This document shows, in pieces, positions 52,038-61,541 of a stretch of DNA of 64,000 nucleotides; the stretch's first letter is position 1; each line of letters opens with the position of its first letter. Location of the stretch: contig JAVEUP010000001.1 in NCBI GenBank assembly GCA_034005525.1, positions 1 to 64,000 on the forward strand. The letters run 5' to 3'. The notes under the pieces were generated by a model. The model was not told the DNA's origin. It saw only the letters and a list, made by a program, of their open reading frames with translations, and searched no databases. Made by a program: the position numbers and the translations under genes. The stretch is from PWXP01 sp034005525 (GTDB lineage: Bacteria > Planctomycetota > Planctomycetia > Pirellulales > Thermoguttaceae).

Positions 52038-53855
52038 ATGTGGATTTACGTCATTCGCCGACTCGTGGTGATGATTCCGACGCTGTTCGGGGTGACCGTG
52101 GTGGCGTTTTGCATCATGCAGCTTGCACCCGGCGATCCGCTGAAGGCGCAACTGAGCGCGACGGGCACCATCGGCGAGACGAGCCAGACGCGCGAGGCGT
52201 ACCTCATCATGCGGCGCGACCTGAAGCTGGACAGGCCGCTTCTGCTGAACTTTCGTTACTTACGCGATTACTCGGCGCCGATTCGCGAGGCGGTGGCCTT
52301 TCGCGGGATGTCGGCGGCGGGCATACGCAACGAGTTGGGCCGGCTGGCCGCGGCGCCCGACGCACCGGAGAACGCCGCGCGGTTAGCCTTCCTCCGTTCA
52401 CTAGACATTGCGAGCTTCGAAGGTTTATTGGCCGACCCGTCCAACCATGCGCGGCTTGCCAGCATGGTCGCCACGGGCGTTCTGGTGTACTTAGAGGAAA
52501 CCGGTTTGCACGGCGTGCCGGCGGCTGTGGCAATTCTTCGCGATGGCGGGTCGCGGCTAGAGGACCGCATCGGTGCGATTCGGGCGATCCGGGTCATGGT
52601 GGTCGAGCCATTCCAGTACAGTTACTCGCGCGACGCCGACGACGCGGAAACGCCCTACGTGGCCGCCCCGTGGCGGCTCTGGTGGCAACGGGCCGAGCCG
52701 CGATTTCCTGCGCTCGATCCCGACCGGGGCACCTACCTGGCTGCCAAGTTCCAGGAGATGCTTCAGCAGGAGTCGCGGCGCGACGTGCTTGAAATGCTCG
52801 AAATGCTCGACCGCGACGACATGCGGTTCTTCGTCGACCGCTTGTTGGGCGACTCCACTTTGGCCGAAAGAGTGCTGGCCGCCGCGGCGTTGAACTTGTA
52901 CATCGCCCATCCGTTGCGGCTCGACGTGCCCACCGACGCCTCGCCGGACGTAGTCGACGAGGCGGCCGAGAACTGGCTGGCGCAGTACGAACTGTACCTG
53001 GATCGGTACGAGCCCAGCCTGGCGCGCAAGCTGGGCCTTTTGTTCGTCGACACGCAGTACGCAAATATGGTGTGGCGGCTGGTGACGTTCCAGTTCGGGC
53101 GTTCGGCCACCCGGACGCGCGAACCGGTCGGGCCGCGAATCCTCAGCGCCGTGATGGTTTCGGCGCCGCTGATGATTATTGCGCAGATCATCATCTACCT
53201 AGTGGCCGTGCCGCTGGGAATCCTGTGCGCGGTGAACCGTTCGAATCCGGTGGACCGCGGCGTTTCACTGGCGCTGTTCGTGCTGTATTCGATCCCGCCG
53301 TTCGTAGCTGGGATGATGTTCCTGCTGTTCTTCTGTTACGGAGTGTTCTTCAACTGGTTCCCGTCACTCGGGCTGCATTCGCCGGGCGCGGAAGAGTTCG
53401 GGCTGCTGCACTATCTGCTCGACTACTTGTGGCACGCCTTCCTGCCCATCGTTTGCCTGTCGCTGTTCAGCCTGGCGGCCATGGCCATGTACAGCCGCAC
53501 GAGCATGCTCGAGGTGATCGGGCAGGACTACATCCGCAGCGCCCGGGCCAAGGGGCTGTCGGAACGGGCGGTCATTCTGAAACACGGGCTGCGCAATGCG
53601 TTGATTCCCATCATCACTCTGTTTGCGGGCTTCCTGCCCGGCATGCTGGGCGGCAGCGTGCTCATCGAGGTGTTGTTCGGCATCCCGGGCATGGGCCGTC
53701 TGAGCTTCGATTCGATCCTTCAGCGCGACTTTCCGACCTTGATGGCGCTGGTGTACATCAACGCCATTGTGGTCATGGTCAGCATCTTGTTGACCGACCT
53801 GCTGTACGTCGTGGCCGATCCGCGCATCAGCTTCCAGGGAAGGGGGCAGAGCTAA
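52038..53855 (+). CDS. Peptide ABC transporter permease DppB-type with large insertion
   Basis: 605 residues, nearly twice the usual 310-340. The N-terminal helix MWIYVIRRLVVMIPTLFGVTVVAFCIMQLAPGDP and the start of the usual next segment (LKLDRPLLLNFRYLRDY, 62-78) are normal. About 265 residues (79-345) are then inserted before the normal sequence resumes at WRLVTFQFGRS. The insertion is helical with HEAT-like pairs (LASMVATGVLVYLEETG, VPAAVAILRDGGSRLEDRIGAIRAI) and should lie in the periplasm. The rest is standard, including EAA-loop-like SARAKGLSERAVILKHGLRNALIPI. The start at 52038 lies 92 bp after the binding-protein stop. It overlaps dppC by 1 bp. Confidence 0.9.
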   Translation: MWIYVIRRLVVMIPTLFGVTVVAFCIMQLAPGDPLKAQLSATGTIGETSQTREAYLIMRRDLKLDRPLLLNFRYLRDYSAPIREAVAFRGMSAAGIRNELGRLAAAPDAPENAARLAFLRSLDIASFEGLLADPSNHARLASMVATGVLVYLEETGLHGVPAAVAILRDGGSRLEDRIGAIRAIRVMVVEPFQYSYSRDADDAETPYVAAPWRLWWQRAEPRFPALDPDRGTYLAAKFQEMLQQESRRDVLEMLEMLDRDDMRFFVDRLLGDSTLAERVLAAAALNLYIAHPLRLDVPTDASPDVVDEAAENWLAQYELYLDRYEPSLARKLGLLFVDTQYANMVWRLVTFQFGRSATRTREPVGPRILSAVMVSAPLMIIAQIIIYLVAVPLGILCAVNRSNPVDRGVSLALFVLYSIPPFVAGMMFLLFFCYGVFFNWFPSLGLHSPGAEEFGLLHYLLDYLWHAFLPIVCLSLFSLAAMAMYSRTSMLEVIGQDYIRSARAKGLSERAVILKHGLRNALIPIITLFAGFLPGMLGGSVLIEVLFGIPGMGRLSFDSILQRDFPTLMALVYINAIVVMVSILLTDLLYVVADPRISFQGRGQS

Positions 53856-55093
53856 TGGGCAAGCCGGGTGAAGCCTATCTTGATATTGTGTGGAAGCAGT
53901 TCAAGAGGAACCGCTTTGCCGTGGCGGCGCTTTGGGCCCTGGCGCCGGTTGCCTTGATGGCCCTGTTCGCGCCGGTGATTGCCTCGGACCAGCCGCTGGT
54001 GTACTTTGACGGCGACGAACTGCTGTTTCCGTGGTTCCTCGCACTGTTTAATCCGGCTGAGATGGTCGACTTCGCTTTCAACATGGCCATGCTCGGCTTC
54101 CTGCCGTGGGTGGCGGTCTCCGCGCTGCTCAACGGTCGATGGCGGCGGCTGGACGTGCCGGGCCGCACGCGCGTGCTGCGGATCGCGGGCATGTCGGTAC
54201 TGTTCGTGCTGGGGGCGAACCTGCTGTTTTCCATTCCCGGCGTGGCGCCGGGCAACCCCCACAGCCACCGCGCCTTCGTTGAAGAAGAGTTCCGCAAGGA
54301 CGACGCGTACGGCCTGTACACCTTGATTCCTTACGGCCCGCGAGACCAGGAACGCGGCTCGGCCTACCAGCCGCCGCTGTACCGCAAGCCGGCGGCCGAA
54401 CGGCTGCGCGCCAGTGAGTGGTTCCCGCACCTGCTGGGCACCGACGACATCGGCCGCGACGTGCTGGTGCGAATGATCTACGGCACGCGCATCTCGCTGA
54501 CCATCGGATTCCTTGCCGTGGGCATTTACCTGTCCATCGGCATCGTGGTGGGCTCGCTGGCTGGGTACTTCGGCGGCACGACCGACATTCTTGTGTCGCG
54601 CATTATCGAGGTCATCTTGCTTTTCCCCTCCTTCTTCCTGATCCTGATCCTCGTGGCCATGATTGGGCCGAGCATCTACATTATCATGGTGGTGATCGGG
54701 CTGACCGGCTGGCCCGGCATCGCGCGGCTGATTCGTGGCGAGGTGCTCAAGCAGCGGGGGAACGATTATGTGGCTGCCGCCCGGGCGCTGGGCGCCTCGC
54801 ACCTGCGGGTGCTGTTCCGCCACATTCTGCCGAACGCAATGGCCCCGGCCCTGGTGGCCGCGCCATTCGGAGTGGCCAGCGCCATTGTGACCGAGGCGGG
54901 GCTGAGCGTACTCGGATTCGGCGTGCGGCTGCCCACGCCCACCTGGGGGATCCTGCTACGGTTGGGCAGTTCGAACTACAACTATTGGTGGCTGATCGTG
55001 GTCCCTTCGATTGCCATCTTCTTCACGGTAACCGTATTCAATCTTGTAGGGAGCGGCCTTCGCGACGCGATGGACCCGCGCCTGCGAATGTAA
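53855..55093 (+). CDS. Peptide ABC transporter permease DppC-type, extended
   Basis: 412 residues against about 300 for the family. The N-terminal cytoplasmic stretch and first helix (FAVAALWALAPVALMALFAPVIA) are followed by an extra region (about 48-190) containing two additional hydrophobic segments (AFNMAMLGFLPWVAVSALL, VLRIAGMSVLFVLGANLLFSI) before the conserved HLLGTDDIGRDVLVRMIYGTRISL. The core has the EAA loop (AARALGASHLRVLFRHILPNAMAPALV). The ATG shares one base with the stop of the preceding permease. Both permeases being enlarged suggests the extra parts interact. Confidence 0.9.
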   Translation: MGKPGEAYLDIVWKQFKRNRFAVAALWALAPVALMALFAPVIASDQPLVYFDGDELLFPWFLALFNPAEMVDFAFNMAMLGFLPWVAVSALLNGRWRRLDVPGRTRVLRIAGMSVLFVLGANLLFSIPGVAPGNPHSHRAFVEEEFRKDDAYGLYTLIPYGPRDQERGSAYQPPLYRKPAAERLRASEWFPHLLGTDDIGRDVLVRMIYGTRISLTIGFLAVGIYLSIGIVVGSLAGYFGGTTDILVSRIIEVILLFPSFFLILILVAMIGPSIYIIMVVIGLTGWPGIARLIRGEVLKQRGNDYVAAARALGASHLRVLFRHILPNAMAPALVAAPFGVASAIVTEAGLSVLGFGVRLPTPTWGILLRLGSSNYNYWWLIVVPSIAIFFTVTVFNLVGSGLRDAMDPRLRM

Positions 55094-55101
55094 GAACCAA
55101 C

Positions 55102-56118
55102 ATGTCCGACAACCTCGTTACCATTGACCGGCTGAAGACCTACTTCTACACCGATGACGGCGTGGTGAAGGCCGTCGACGATGTGTCGCTGGCCATTCCA
55201 CGCGGGGGTACGCTGGGATTGGTGGGCGAGTCGGGTTGCGGCAAGTCGGTCACCGCCCTGTCGATCATCCGGCTGGTCGGGCCGCCCGGCCGCATTGCCG
55301 GCGGCAGTGTGACCTTGCGCAGCAACGGCGCGCCCACCGAATTGACTGCCCTGAGCGAAGACGGCATGCGAAAGGTCCGAGGCCGCGATATCTCGATGAT
55401 CTTCCAGGAGCCAATGACCTCGCTGAACCCGGTATTTACCGTCGGGAGCCAAATCAGCGAGGCCGTCGAGTTGCACCAGAAAGTGGGCCGGGCCGAGGCC
55501 CAACGGCGCGCCGTCGACATGCTCCGCAAGGTCCGCATTCCGGAGCCCGAGCAAAGGGCAAAGGAATACCCGCACCAGTTTTCCGGTGGCATGCGTCAGC
55601 GGGCGATGATTGCCATGGCGCTGAGTTGCAACCCGAAGCTGCTCATTGCCGACGAGCCGACCACCGCGCTGGACGTGACGATCCAGGCGCAGATACTCGA
55701 CCTGCTGCGTGACTTGCAGTCGGAACTGGGCATGTCGATTTTGATGATCACGCACGACCTGGGCATCATTGCCGAAATGGCCGACCAGGTAGCGGTCATG
55801 TACGCTTCGAAGGTGGTTGAGTATGCGGCGGTGGGGGAGTTGTTCAGCCGCCCGCGGCATCCGTATACGGTGGCGCTGTTCCGCTCGCGGCCGAAGATCG
55901 GGCAGACCCGTTCCGAGCGGCTGCTGACGATCGAGGGGATGGTCCCCAGCCCGCTGCGATTCCCCGCCGGCTGTAAGTTCCACCCGCGGTGCCCGCTGCG
56001 CAAAACGCTCGGCGCAGCCGACCAACAGCGTTGCGCCGAGGAGGAGCCCGAGTTGCTCGAAATCGGTCCGGGCCACCAGGCGCGGTGCCATTTTGTGGAG
56101 AAGATGGAAGACCAATGA
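55102..56118 (+). CDS. Peptide ABC transporter ATP-binding protein DppD
   Basis: A 338-residue ATPase. Walker A GLVGESGCGKSVTAL (residues 37-51), Q-loop MIFQEPMTSLNP, signature QFSGGMRQRAMIAMAL, Walker B LLIADEPTTALDVTIQ and switch His in LMITHDLGII. The C-terminal oligopeptide-transporter extension has the usual cysteines (CKFHPRCPL...C). It pairs with DppF, whose gene starts within its stop codon. The family energises di-/oligopeptide or nickel uptake. Confidence 0.93.
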   Translation: MSDNLVTIDRLKTYFYTDDGVVKAVDDVSLAIPRGGTLGLVGESGCGKSVTALSIIRLVGPPGRIAGGSVTLRSNGAPTELTALSEDGMRKVRGRDISMIFQEPMTSLNPVFTVGSQISEAVELHQKVGRAEAQRRAVDMLRKVRIPEPEQRAKEYPHQFSGGMRQRAMIAMALSCNPKLLIADEPTTALDVTIQAQILDLLRDLQSELGMSILMITHDLGIIAEMADQVAVMYASKVVEYAAVGELFSRPRHPYTVALFRSRPKIGQTRSERLLTIEGMVPSPLRFPAGCKFHPRCPLRKTLGAADQQRCAEEEPELLEIGPGHQARCHFVEKMEDQ

Positions 56119-57110
56119 CCAACGCCCTGCTTTCCGTCAACCGCCTGGAGAAGTATTTCCCCATACGCCGCGGGCTGCTGTCGCGCGTTGTGGCGAACGT
56201 GAAAGCTGTCGACGACGTGACGTTCGACATTGCCGAAGGGGAGACGCTCGGCCTGGTGGGCGAGAGCGGTTGCGGCAAGACGACCGCGGGGCGCACGATC
56301 CTCCGGCTGCTGGACCCGACCGGTGGTACAGTCCGTTTCGACGGCCGCGACGTGGCGTCGGCGCACCGCGACGTGCTCCGCCGCCTCCGCCGCGACATGC
56401 AGATCGTCTTCCAGGACCCCTTCGGCTCGCTCAACCCGCGAATGACCATCCAGGGCATCGTCGAGGAAGGTCTTGTCGTCCACCGGCTGGGGTCCAAGCA
56501 AGAGCGGCTTGAAAAGGTCCGCGAGACGCTGGAATTGGTGGGGCTCGACCCGAGCTACATGAATCGCTATCCGCACGAGTTCTCCGGCGGCCAGCGTCAG
56601 CGCATTTGCGTTGCCCGCGCGCTGGCGCTGAATCCGCGATTCATGGTGCTCGACGAGCCGATTTCGGCGCTGGACGTATCGATCCAGTCGCAGATTATCA
56701 ACCTGCTGGTCGCGCTGCGCGAGAGGTTCAAGCTGACGTACCTGTTCATCTCGCACGATCTTTCGGTGGTGGAGTACATCTCAGACCGTGTTGCGGTGAT
56801 GTACCTGGGCCAGATTGTCGAGTTGGCCCCGGCCAATCTTCTGTACCGCAAGCCGCTTCACCCGTACAGCGGGGCGCTGTTGAGTTCGATTCCGACGATG
56901 GACCCGAAATCGCGGCGAGCGCGAATTGTCCTGCCGGGCGACGTTCCGAGCCCGGTGAACCCGCCTTCCGGTTGCCGTTTTCACCCTCGCTGCCCGTTGC
57001 GCACGAAGCTCGACGCGGCCGACCAATGCCGGTGCAGGGACGAGGTGCCCGTGCTGCGCGAGCTTGCCCCCGGCCACGTCGCCCGCTGCCACTTCGCGGA
57101 ACGGATGTAG
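56115..57110 (+). CDS. Peptide ABC transporter ATP-binding protein DppF
   Basis: A 331-residue ATPase, second of the pair. Walker A LGLVGESGCGKTTAGRTI, Q-loop IVFQDPFGSLNPRMTI, signature EFSGGQRQRICVARAL, Walker B FMVLDEPISALDVSIQ and switch LFISHDLSVV. The C-terminal extension carries CRFHPRCPL and a further Cys (QCRCRD). The ATG overlaps the TGA of dppD (ATGA), giving tight coupling. It is the last gene of the operon; an interspersed palindromic repeat follows within 10 bp and may act in transcript-end protection. Confidence 0.93.
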   Translation: MTNALLSVNRLEKYFPIRRGLLSRVVANVKAVDDVTFDIAEGETLGLVGESGCGKTTAGRTILRLLDPTGGTVRFDGRDVASAHRDVLRRLRRDMQIVFQDPFGSLNPRMTIQGIVEEGLVVHRLGSKQERLEKVRETLELVGLDPSYMNRYPHEFSGGQRQRICVARALALNPRFMVLDEPISALDVSIQSQIINLLVALRERFKLTYLFISHDLSVVEYISDRVAVMYLGQIVELAPANLLYRKPLHPYSGALLSSIPTMDPKSRRARIVLPGDVPSPVNPPSGCRFHPRCPLRTKLDAADQCRCRDEVPVLRELAPGHVARCHFAERM

Positions 57111-57119
57111 CCGTTTTCA

Positions 57120-57299
57120 CCCAGATTATTCATATGTGGGGTGGTGACAAGCCAGCCAAGACCCTGGTGGGCCGTCGGTCGCTTGGCCGGGCCTGCTTCC
57201 AGCGCACGGCGTGCAAACCGCACCCGGGCGTGGCTTGCGCAGGCCCACCAAGGAGTTACGCGACCTTGTCCCACCGTACCTATTGTGAAACATCCGGGC
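57120..57299 (+). repeat. Interspersed palindromic repeat, copy 5 (subfamily B)
   Basis: Outer ends CCAGATTATTCATATG and ATTGTGAAACATCCGG are roughly inverted. Inner ends are GTGGGGTGGTGACAAG and CCTTGTCCCACCGTAC. The interior (gccaagaccctggtgggcc, ggtcgcttggccgggcctgc, gcgtggcttgcgc) matches copy 4. It sits between the convergent ends of the transporter operon and the PEP-CTERM pseudogene. Confidence 0.87.
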
Positions 57300-57317
57300 T
57301 AGTCCCTCCCAACCACG

Positions 57318-59215
57318 CTACCGGCGATTGCGCCGGAAGAAAGCCGCTGCCAGCATGCCCATTGCGGCCAGCACGAACGTGGACGGCTCCGGGATGTAGT
57401 TAAGCACAAGGCTGTTTCCGGCCAGCCCGACTTGCCAGCGTCCGCCCCAGTCGTTGGCGAAATGGTCCAGTCGCACGTCGAACAACTCAGGGGCGAAACC
57501 GGCAATGCCGTCGCCCGCCGTGGCCAGGGTCCAGGAATACTCCACGGCCGAACTGAAGCTGGCCAACGGCCCGGCAACGTTGTCCGTCGTCAGCGAGATG
57601 ACGTCGATCACGAAGGGATTGGCCTCTGTGGCGTCAAGTGTGAGCGTCCCGCTGATGTCGAGGAAGTCCCAACCGGGGTCGGCGCCGGCTGCGGCGTTGG
57701 GGTTGTTGATCTCCCAGAGGTAGGTCCCGCCTCCCATCCAGGTTTGGCTGCCGGAGTGCGTGAGTGTGCCCGGGCTGGCTCCCGGTGAAAGCGAAGAGCC
57801 GTCGGTGACAACCAGTTGGCCAACCACGCTGCCGCCGCCGGCCAGCGTCTGGCCGCTGGCAAGGCTGTGAACACCGCCAGCCACGGCCGAGACGTCGAAC
57901 GCGGCCCCACCGGCGACGTGGACGGCAGGTGAGCCGTGGATCGATCCCGCGCCGCTGAGCGCCAAGGTGCCGGCGTTCACCAGGGTATCGCCCGTGTACG
58001 TGTTCGCCCGGCTGAGGGTGAACGTGTCTCCCGACTCTTTCCATAAATCGCCGGTACCGCCCAGCACGGCACTGACCGTTCCCTTGTGGAGCCGGAAACC
58101 GGAATGACTGGTCACCACGGTAATCTCCGTGCCGTCGATACGCCCGTCGTGTTCCCATTGAGCATGAGGTTCTCGGTTCCTTGGGCATCGGTAGACCTGG
58201 TCGAGGCGGTCCGCGTCAGGTTGCCCGATCCGCTCAGCGGGACGTTCAGACACATGTTGGCCTGGGAGGTCAGCAGCGTGGAGTCGGCCTGAATGTCGAG
58301 GATCCCGGCACTTCCCGCGTTCCAGGTTGCCGTGGAGTTGTCAGCGGCGAAATTCGAATGCACGCTTCGAAGCTGGCCCCCGTTGAGAATCATGTTGTTC
58401 TGCTGCGACACGTTGGCCTAGGTTCCCAGCCGTCCAGCGGCGTTCACCGTGACGTTGGAGCTGCTGGCCAGTACGCTGCTCGCTTGAAGCCCGAACAGGC
58501 CCCCGTTGACGATCACCTCGGGAAGGTTCGTCGTGCCGGAGGGATTGGCCGCATTGTAGGCCGACGACGACAGCCACGTGTCGTTGGTCCCCGTCTTGGT
58601 CAACGTGTAGCCTTGCGAGTCGATCCAGCCGCCGCTGCCGAAGTCGAGCCGGCCGGAACCTCCGATGGCCGCGTCGGCCGTCAGCCGCAGCATGGAGAAG
58701 CCGTTGGTGTTGGTCAGCGAGCCGCCCCGGTTGACCATCGCTCCGGCGCCGCCCACGCCGGAGCCGGCAATCTCGATAATATAGGGTTCGTTGCCGGAGT
58801 GGGTGCGGCCGTTCACGTCGAGCATCGCTCCCGCGGCGATGCGCAGCACGCCGCCGCTGGTGCCGACGATGTTGCCCGCACCAGCGGGATTCAGCGTGAG
58901 CGCGTTCGTCCCGCTGAGTGTAAGTGTGTTGGCTCCGAAGTTGATGACTTCAATGGTGTGGTTCGCCGCAAGCGTTACTGTGGCCGTCGAGGTGAACATT
59001 GCGGTGTCGGCGGCCGCGGGGACGGAGCCGGAGTCCCAGTTCGCGCCCGTACCCCAGTTGGTATCGGCCCCGCCGCCAGTCCAGGTCACCGTGTCGGCGG
59101 CGGTTGGAAGGATGCCGTGAGACAACAATGCAGCTACGGCAAAGACGATGGCCAAACACCTGTCGCATTGGCGAGCAATGGTTCCCACGAATGGGGTTTC
59201 AAGGCGAGTTGTCAT
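57318..59215 (-). pseudogene. Broken PEP-CTERM beta-strand-repeat protein
   Basis: Read on the minus strand, the gene starts at 59215 (AAGGAG upstream) with a signal peptide and DTVTWTGGGADTNWGTGANWD, the opening of autotransporter-type beta-strand repeat proteins. An in-frame TAG interrupts it at 58420-58418 after AAGRLGT, and the frame continues (ANVSQQNNMILNGGQ). A frameshift near 58140 is then needed (NGNTTG to RIDGTEITVVTSHSGF) to reach the end, which carries PEP-CTERM: IPEPSTFVLAAMGMLAAAFFRRNRR. Repaired, it would be about 630 residues. Two independent lesions argue for a real pseudogene, though assembly error cannot be excluded. A paralog follows upstream. Confidence 0.8.
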
Positions 59216-59257
59216 GGTCGAACTCCTTGGATCGAGGGCCCCGGTGTCAGAAGGGAG

Positions 59258-61156
59258 CTACAACCAGCGTTTGCGCCGCGACCGCCGCGGCAGCAGGGCC
59301 AGGGCGCCCAGGAAGAGCAACAGGACCGTTGCCGGCTCGGGGATGATGGCGATTTGGTTCTGGCCTTGGTAGTTGTACACAAGGCTGAAGCGGGGTCCAA
59401 GGGCCGAGAGGTCAACCACGTCGAACGTGCCCTCAAGCGACCCATAGCTGGCAATCAGACCGACGTCGCCGGGAAACCAGCCGGTGACGACCAACTGATT
59501 GTTCGTGCCGGAGAGGTCGAGCAGGCCGCCCACTTCAAGGCGGTTGTTGCCGGTGGTGCCGAATGCCGCGGCCAGCACGCCATGGTCGCCGAAATCGACG
59601 TCGCCGCTGACCACCAGGGGCCCCGCATCGTTGCCGGGAGCAAGCGTGGCGGCCGAGGTGCCGGTAAGCGTTACGCCGCCGATAATTGAGCCGGAACCGC
59701 CCAGCGTGGCGCCACTGAGTACGTCGATTCCCGTTGTGAAGAAAGCATCGGTACCACCCAGGCTGTCGATCTTCAACGTGCCTTGTTCAACCGTGACAGT
59801 GCCAATTGGCGTCGTAGTGCCTTGGCCCTGAGAAACCCGGCCCCCGACCGCGACGGTTCCCTGGCCGATCTTGCGAAAGCCGAAACCGTTGGCGACATTG
59901 ATCTCGCCGGTGAACGTAGCGCTGCCTCCGTCGCCGGCCATAAGGTTGAGAACTCCCGCAGTGCTCTTCAGCACGTTGATGTGTCCGGTGAATATCGCGT
60001 CGAACGGTGTGGTCCCGTGATTGACCTGCCCGAGATACACCTGGTTGTTGTTTGCAATGTCGCGGACTTCAATGCTTTGGTTCAGGGTGAAGTCGCCGCG
60101 GAGCAAGAAGTCAGTGGTGACGGTACTTCCGGCATGGTTGGAAGAGTTCAACCAGATACGACCGGCGTTCGGCCACGCGATGCCTGAGGAATCAGCCGCC
60201 GCAATGATGACCTTGGCACCGCCCCGCAGATTCACCCTGTTCAGAAAGCTCTGTTCGCCGCCGGCAAAGATGATCTCGCGCGTGCTGCTGCCCGCGAGGA
60301 TATCCAGTGTACCGCTCGAATGGCCGCCGGTGATATTCCCGTTGATCGTCCAGGCTCCGGCGGCAAAACGTGCGAGGAGTGTACTGCCCGATGATGGGGC
60401 CAGAATGAAATCGTAATCGGTCTCCAAGGCGCCGCTGCTGCGCATTTGCAGGTAGACACCCGGGTGCAAGGTGTAGGTGCTCGCCGCGTGCCCCAGGCCT
60501 TGAGCGTGGTTAACGACCGTTGCGCCTTTGAGATCGACGTTGGCCACGAACGTGTTGGCGTTGTTGAAGTGGATCGCAGCATGGTCTGACGCCGTCCCCG
60601 CGTGGTTATGAACGTTCAGGTTGAGTGGATCGCCAACCGACCCGCCGCTGATGACACCATTGAACGTCAGGTGCCGGTTCTGGTTGCTTGCGTTGTAGGT
60701 CGTGTATCGCTGGATCGTCATGTCGCCGGTCAGTTCAATGTTGACGTCAAGGCTGACACTTCGATGCACGACCTCATCGACGTTGCCCACCATGGTAGCC
60801 GTGAGGCCGCCGGCGCCGAGTTTGATCGAGCCGTTCGATGCCAAGACGCGGTTCAAAACGCCGAAATCGCTCAGGCCATCCTTGGCGCTATCGCCAAGCT
60901 GGCCGATCGTGATGCTGTTCAGTTCAAAGGTGGCGCCACCCAGATTCAGATCGCCAGTGTAGGCACCGGCACTGGTGAAGACCACGTCGTCGCCACTTGT
61001 CGGAACGTCATCGTCCCAGTTTCCATTGACGGTCCAATTCGCCCCATCGCCGGCTCCCGTCCAAGTGATTGTTGCGGCGAAGCACGGCACTAAAGCAGAG
61101 GTCACGATGATCGATGCGAGACCCCCGCTCGTGAGTTGGCGATAGAAAGGCATCAT
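59258..61156 (-). CDS. PEP-CTERM protein with autotransporter-type beta-strand repeats
   Basis: About 632 residues starting MMPFYRQLTSGG (GGGGGTGA upstream), with a signal peptide (GLASIIVTSALVPCFA). TITWTGAGDGANWTVNGNWDDDVP is the usual N-terminal block. The body is Gly/Asn/Thr-rich beta-solenoid-like, with repeats such as GTLDILAGSS, KIGQGTVAVGGRV and VTVEQGTLKIDSLGG. The sorting signal is at the C-terminus: IIPEPATVLLLFLGALALLPRRSRRKRWL (Pro-Glu-Pro, membrane segment, basic tail), processed by an exosortase not encoded here. It probably forms a surface or extracellular matrix component. The broken paralog lies 42 bp downstream. Confidence 0.88.
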   Translation of the reverse strand: MMPFYRQLTSGGLASIIVTSALVPCFAATITWTGAGDGANWTVNGNWDDDVPTSGDDVVFTSAGAYTGDLNLGGATFELNSITIGQLGDSAKDGLSDFGVLNRVLASNGSIKLGAGGLTATMVGNVDEVVHRSVSLDVNIELTGDMTIQRYTTYNASNQNRHLTFNGVISGGSVGDPLNLNVHNHAGTASDHAAIHFNNANTFVANVDLKGATVVNHAQGLGHAASTYTLHPGVYLQMRSSGALETDYDFILAPSSGSTLLARFAAGAWTINGNITGGHSSGTLDILAGSSTREIIFAGGEQSFLNRVNLRGGAKVIIAAADSSGIAWPNAGRIWLNSSNHAGSTVTTDFLLRGDFTLNQSIEVRDIANNNQVYLGQVNHGTTPFDAIFTGHINVLKSTAGVLNLMAGDGGSATFTGEINVANGFGFRKIGQGTVAVGGRVSQGQGTTTPIGTVTVEQGTLKIDSLGGTDAFFTTGIDVLSGATLGGSGSIIGGVTLTGTSAATLAPGNDAGPLVVSGDVDFGDHGVLAAAFGTTGNNRLEVGGLLDLSGTNNQLVVTGWFPGDVGLIASYGSLEGTFDVVDLSALGPRFSLVYNYQGQNQIAIIPEPATVLLLFLGALALLPRRSRRKRWL

Positions 61157-61466
61157 GGCGTCACCCCCAAGGTTGAGTACGGCAGACCACTCCACCTTCA
61201 GAATAGTCAGGCGCGGCGTTTAGTGCAAGAGTTGGTGGGAATTCGAGCCCAATGCCCCCCCGAGCGGAAACCACGAGTCGGCACGAAAGGATCAGTGGCC
61301 CGTGTTGCTTGCAGAAATCCTCCCATAGGCAGACATATACGTCCGTTGCCCGAGAACGGGATTCCTGGAGAGTTGTTTAGGCAAGCTCTCCTTCATACAA
61401 GCTCGCGAAGTGGCGGCCCGCATCGAGGAAGCGCAGCCACCTCGTCAAGGTTGCTTGTCATGCACG
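61157..61466. other. Intergenic region without recognisable gene
   Basis: Divergent spacer between the PEP-CTERM gene and the Tat-exported protein gene. No convincing coding frame or repeat family member was seen. Confidence 0.5.
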
Positions 61467-61496
61467 TTGACAGTATCCGGACGGTTCGTGTATTCT
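61467..61496 (+). promoter_or_regulatory. Strong sigma70-type promoter
   Basis: TTGACA (61467-61472), an 18-bp spacer and TATTCT (61491-61496), 45 bp before the ATG of the Tat-exported protein gene. One of the best promoter matches in the window. Confidence 0.6.
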
Positions 61497-61541
61497 GTGG
61501 GTTGTTTGCTGCAAGTGCGGCGTATTCCCCGGAGGTTTTCC

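Noticed and set aside
58418..58420. In-frame TAG considered as pyrrolysine or programmed read-through
   Set aside because: A second lesion (frameshift near 58140) in the same gene, and no pylT/pylS-type genes in the window, make simple decay more likely.
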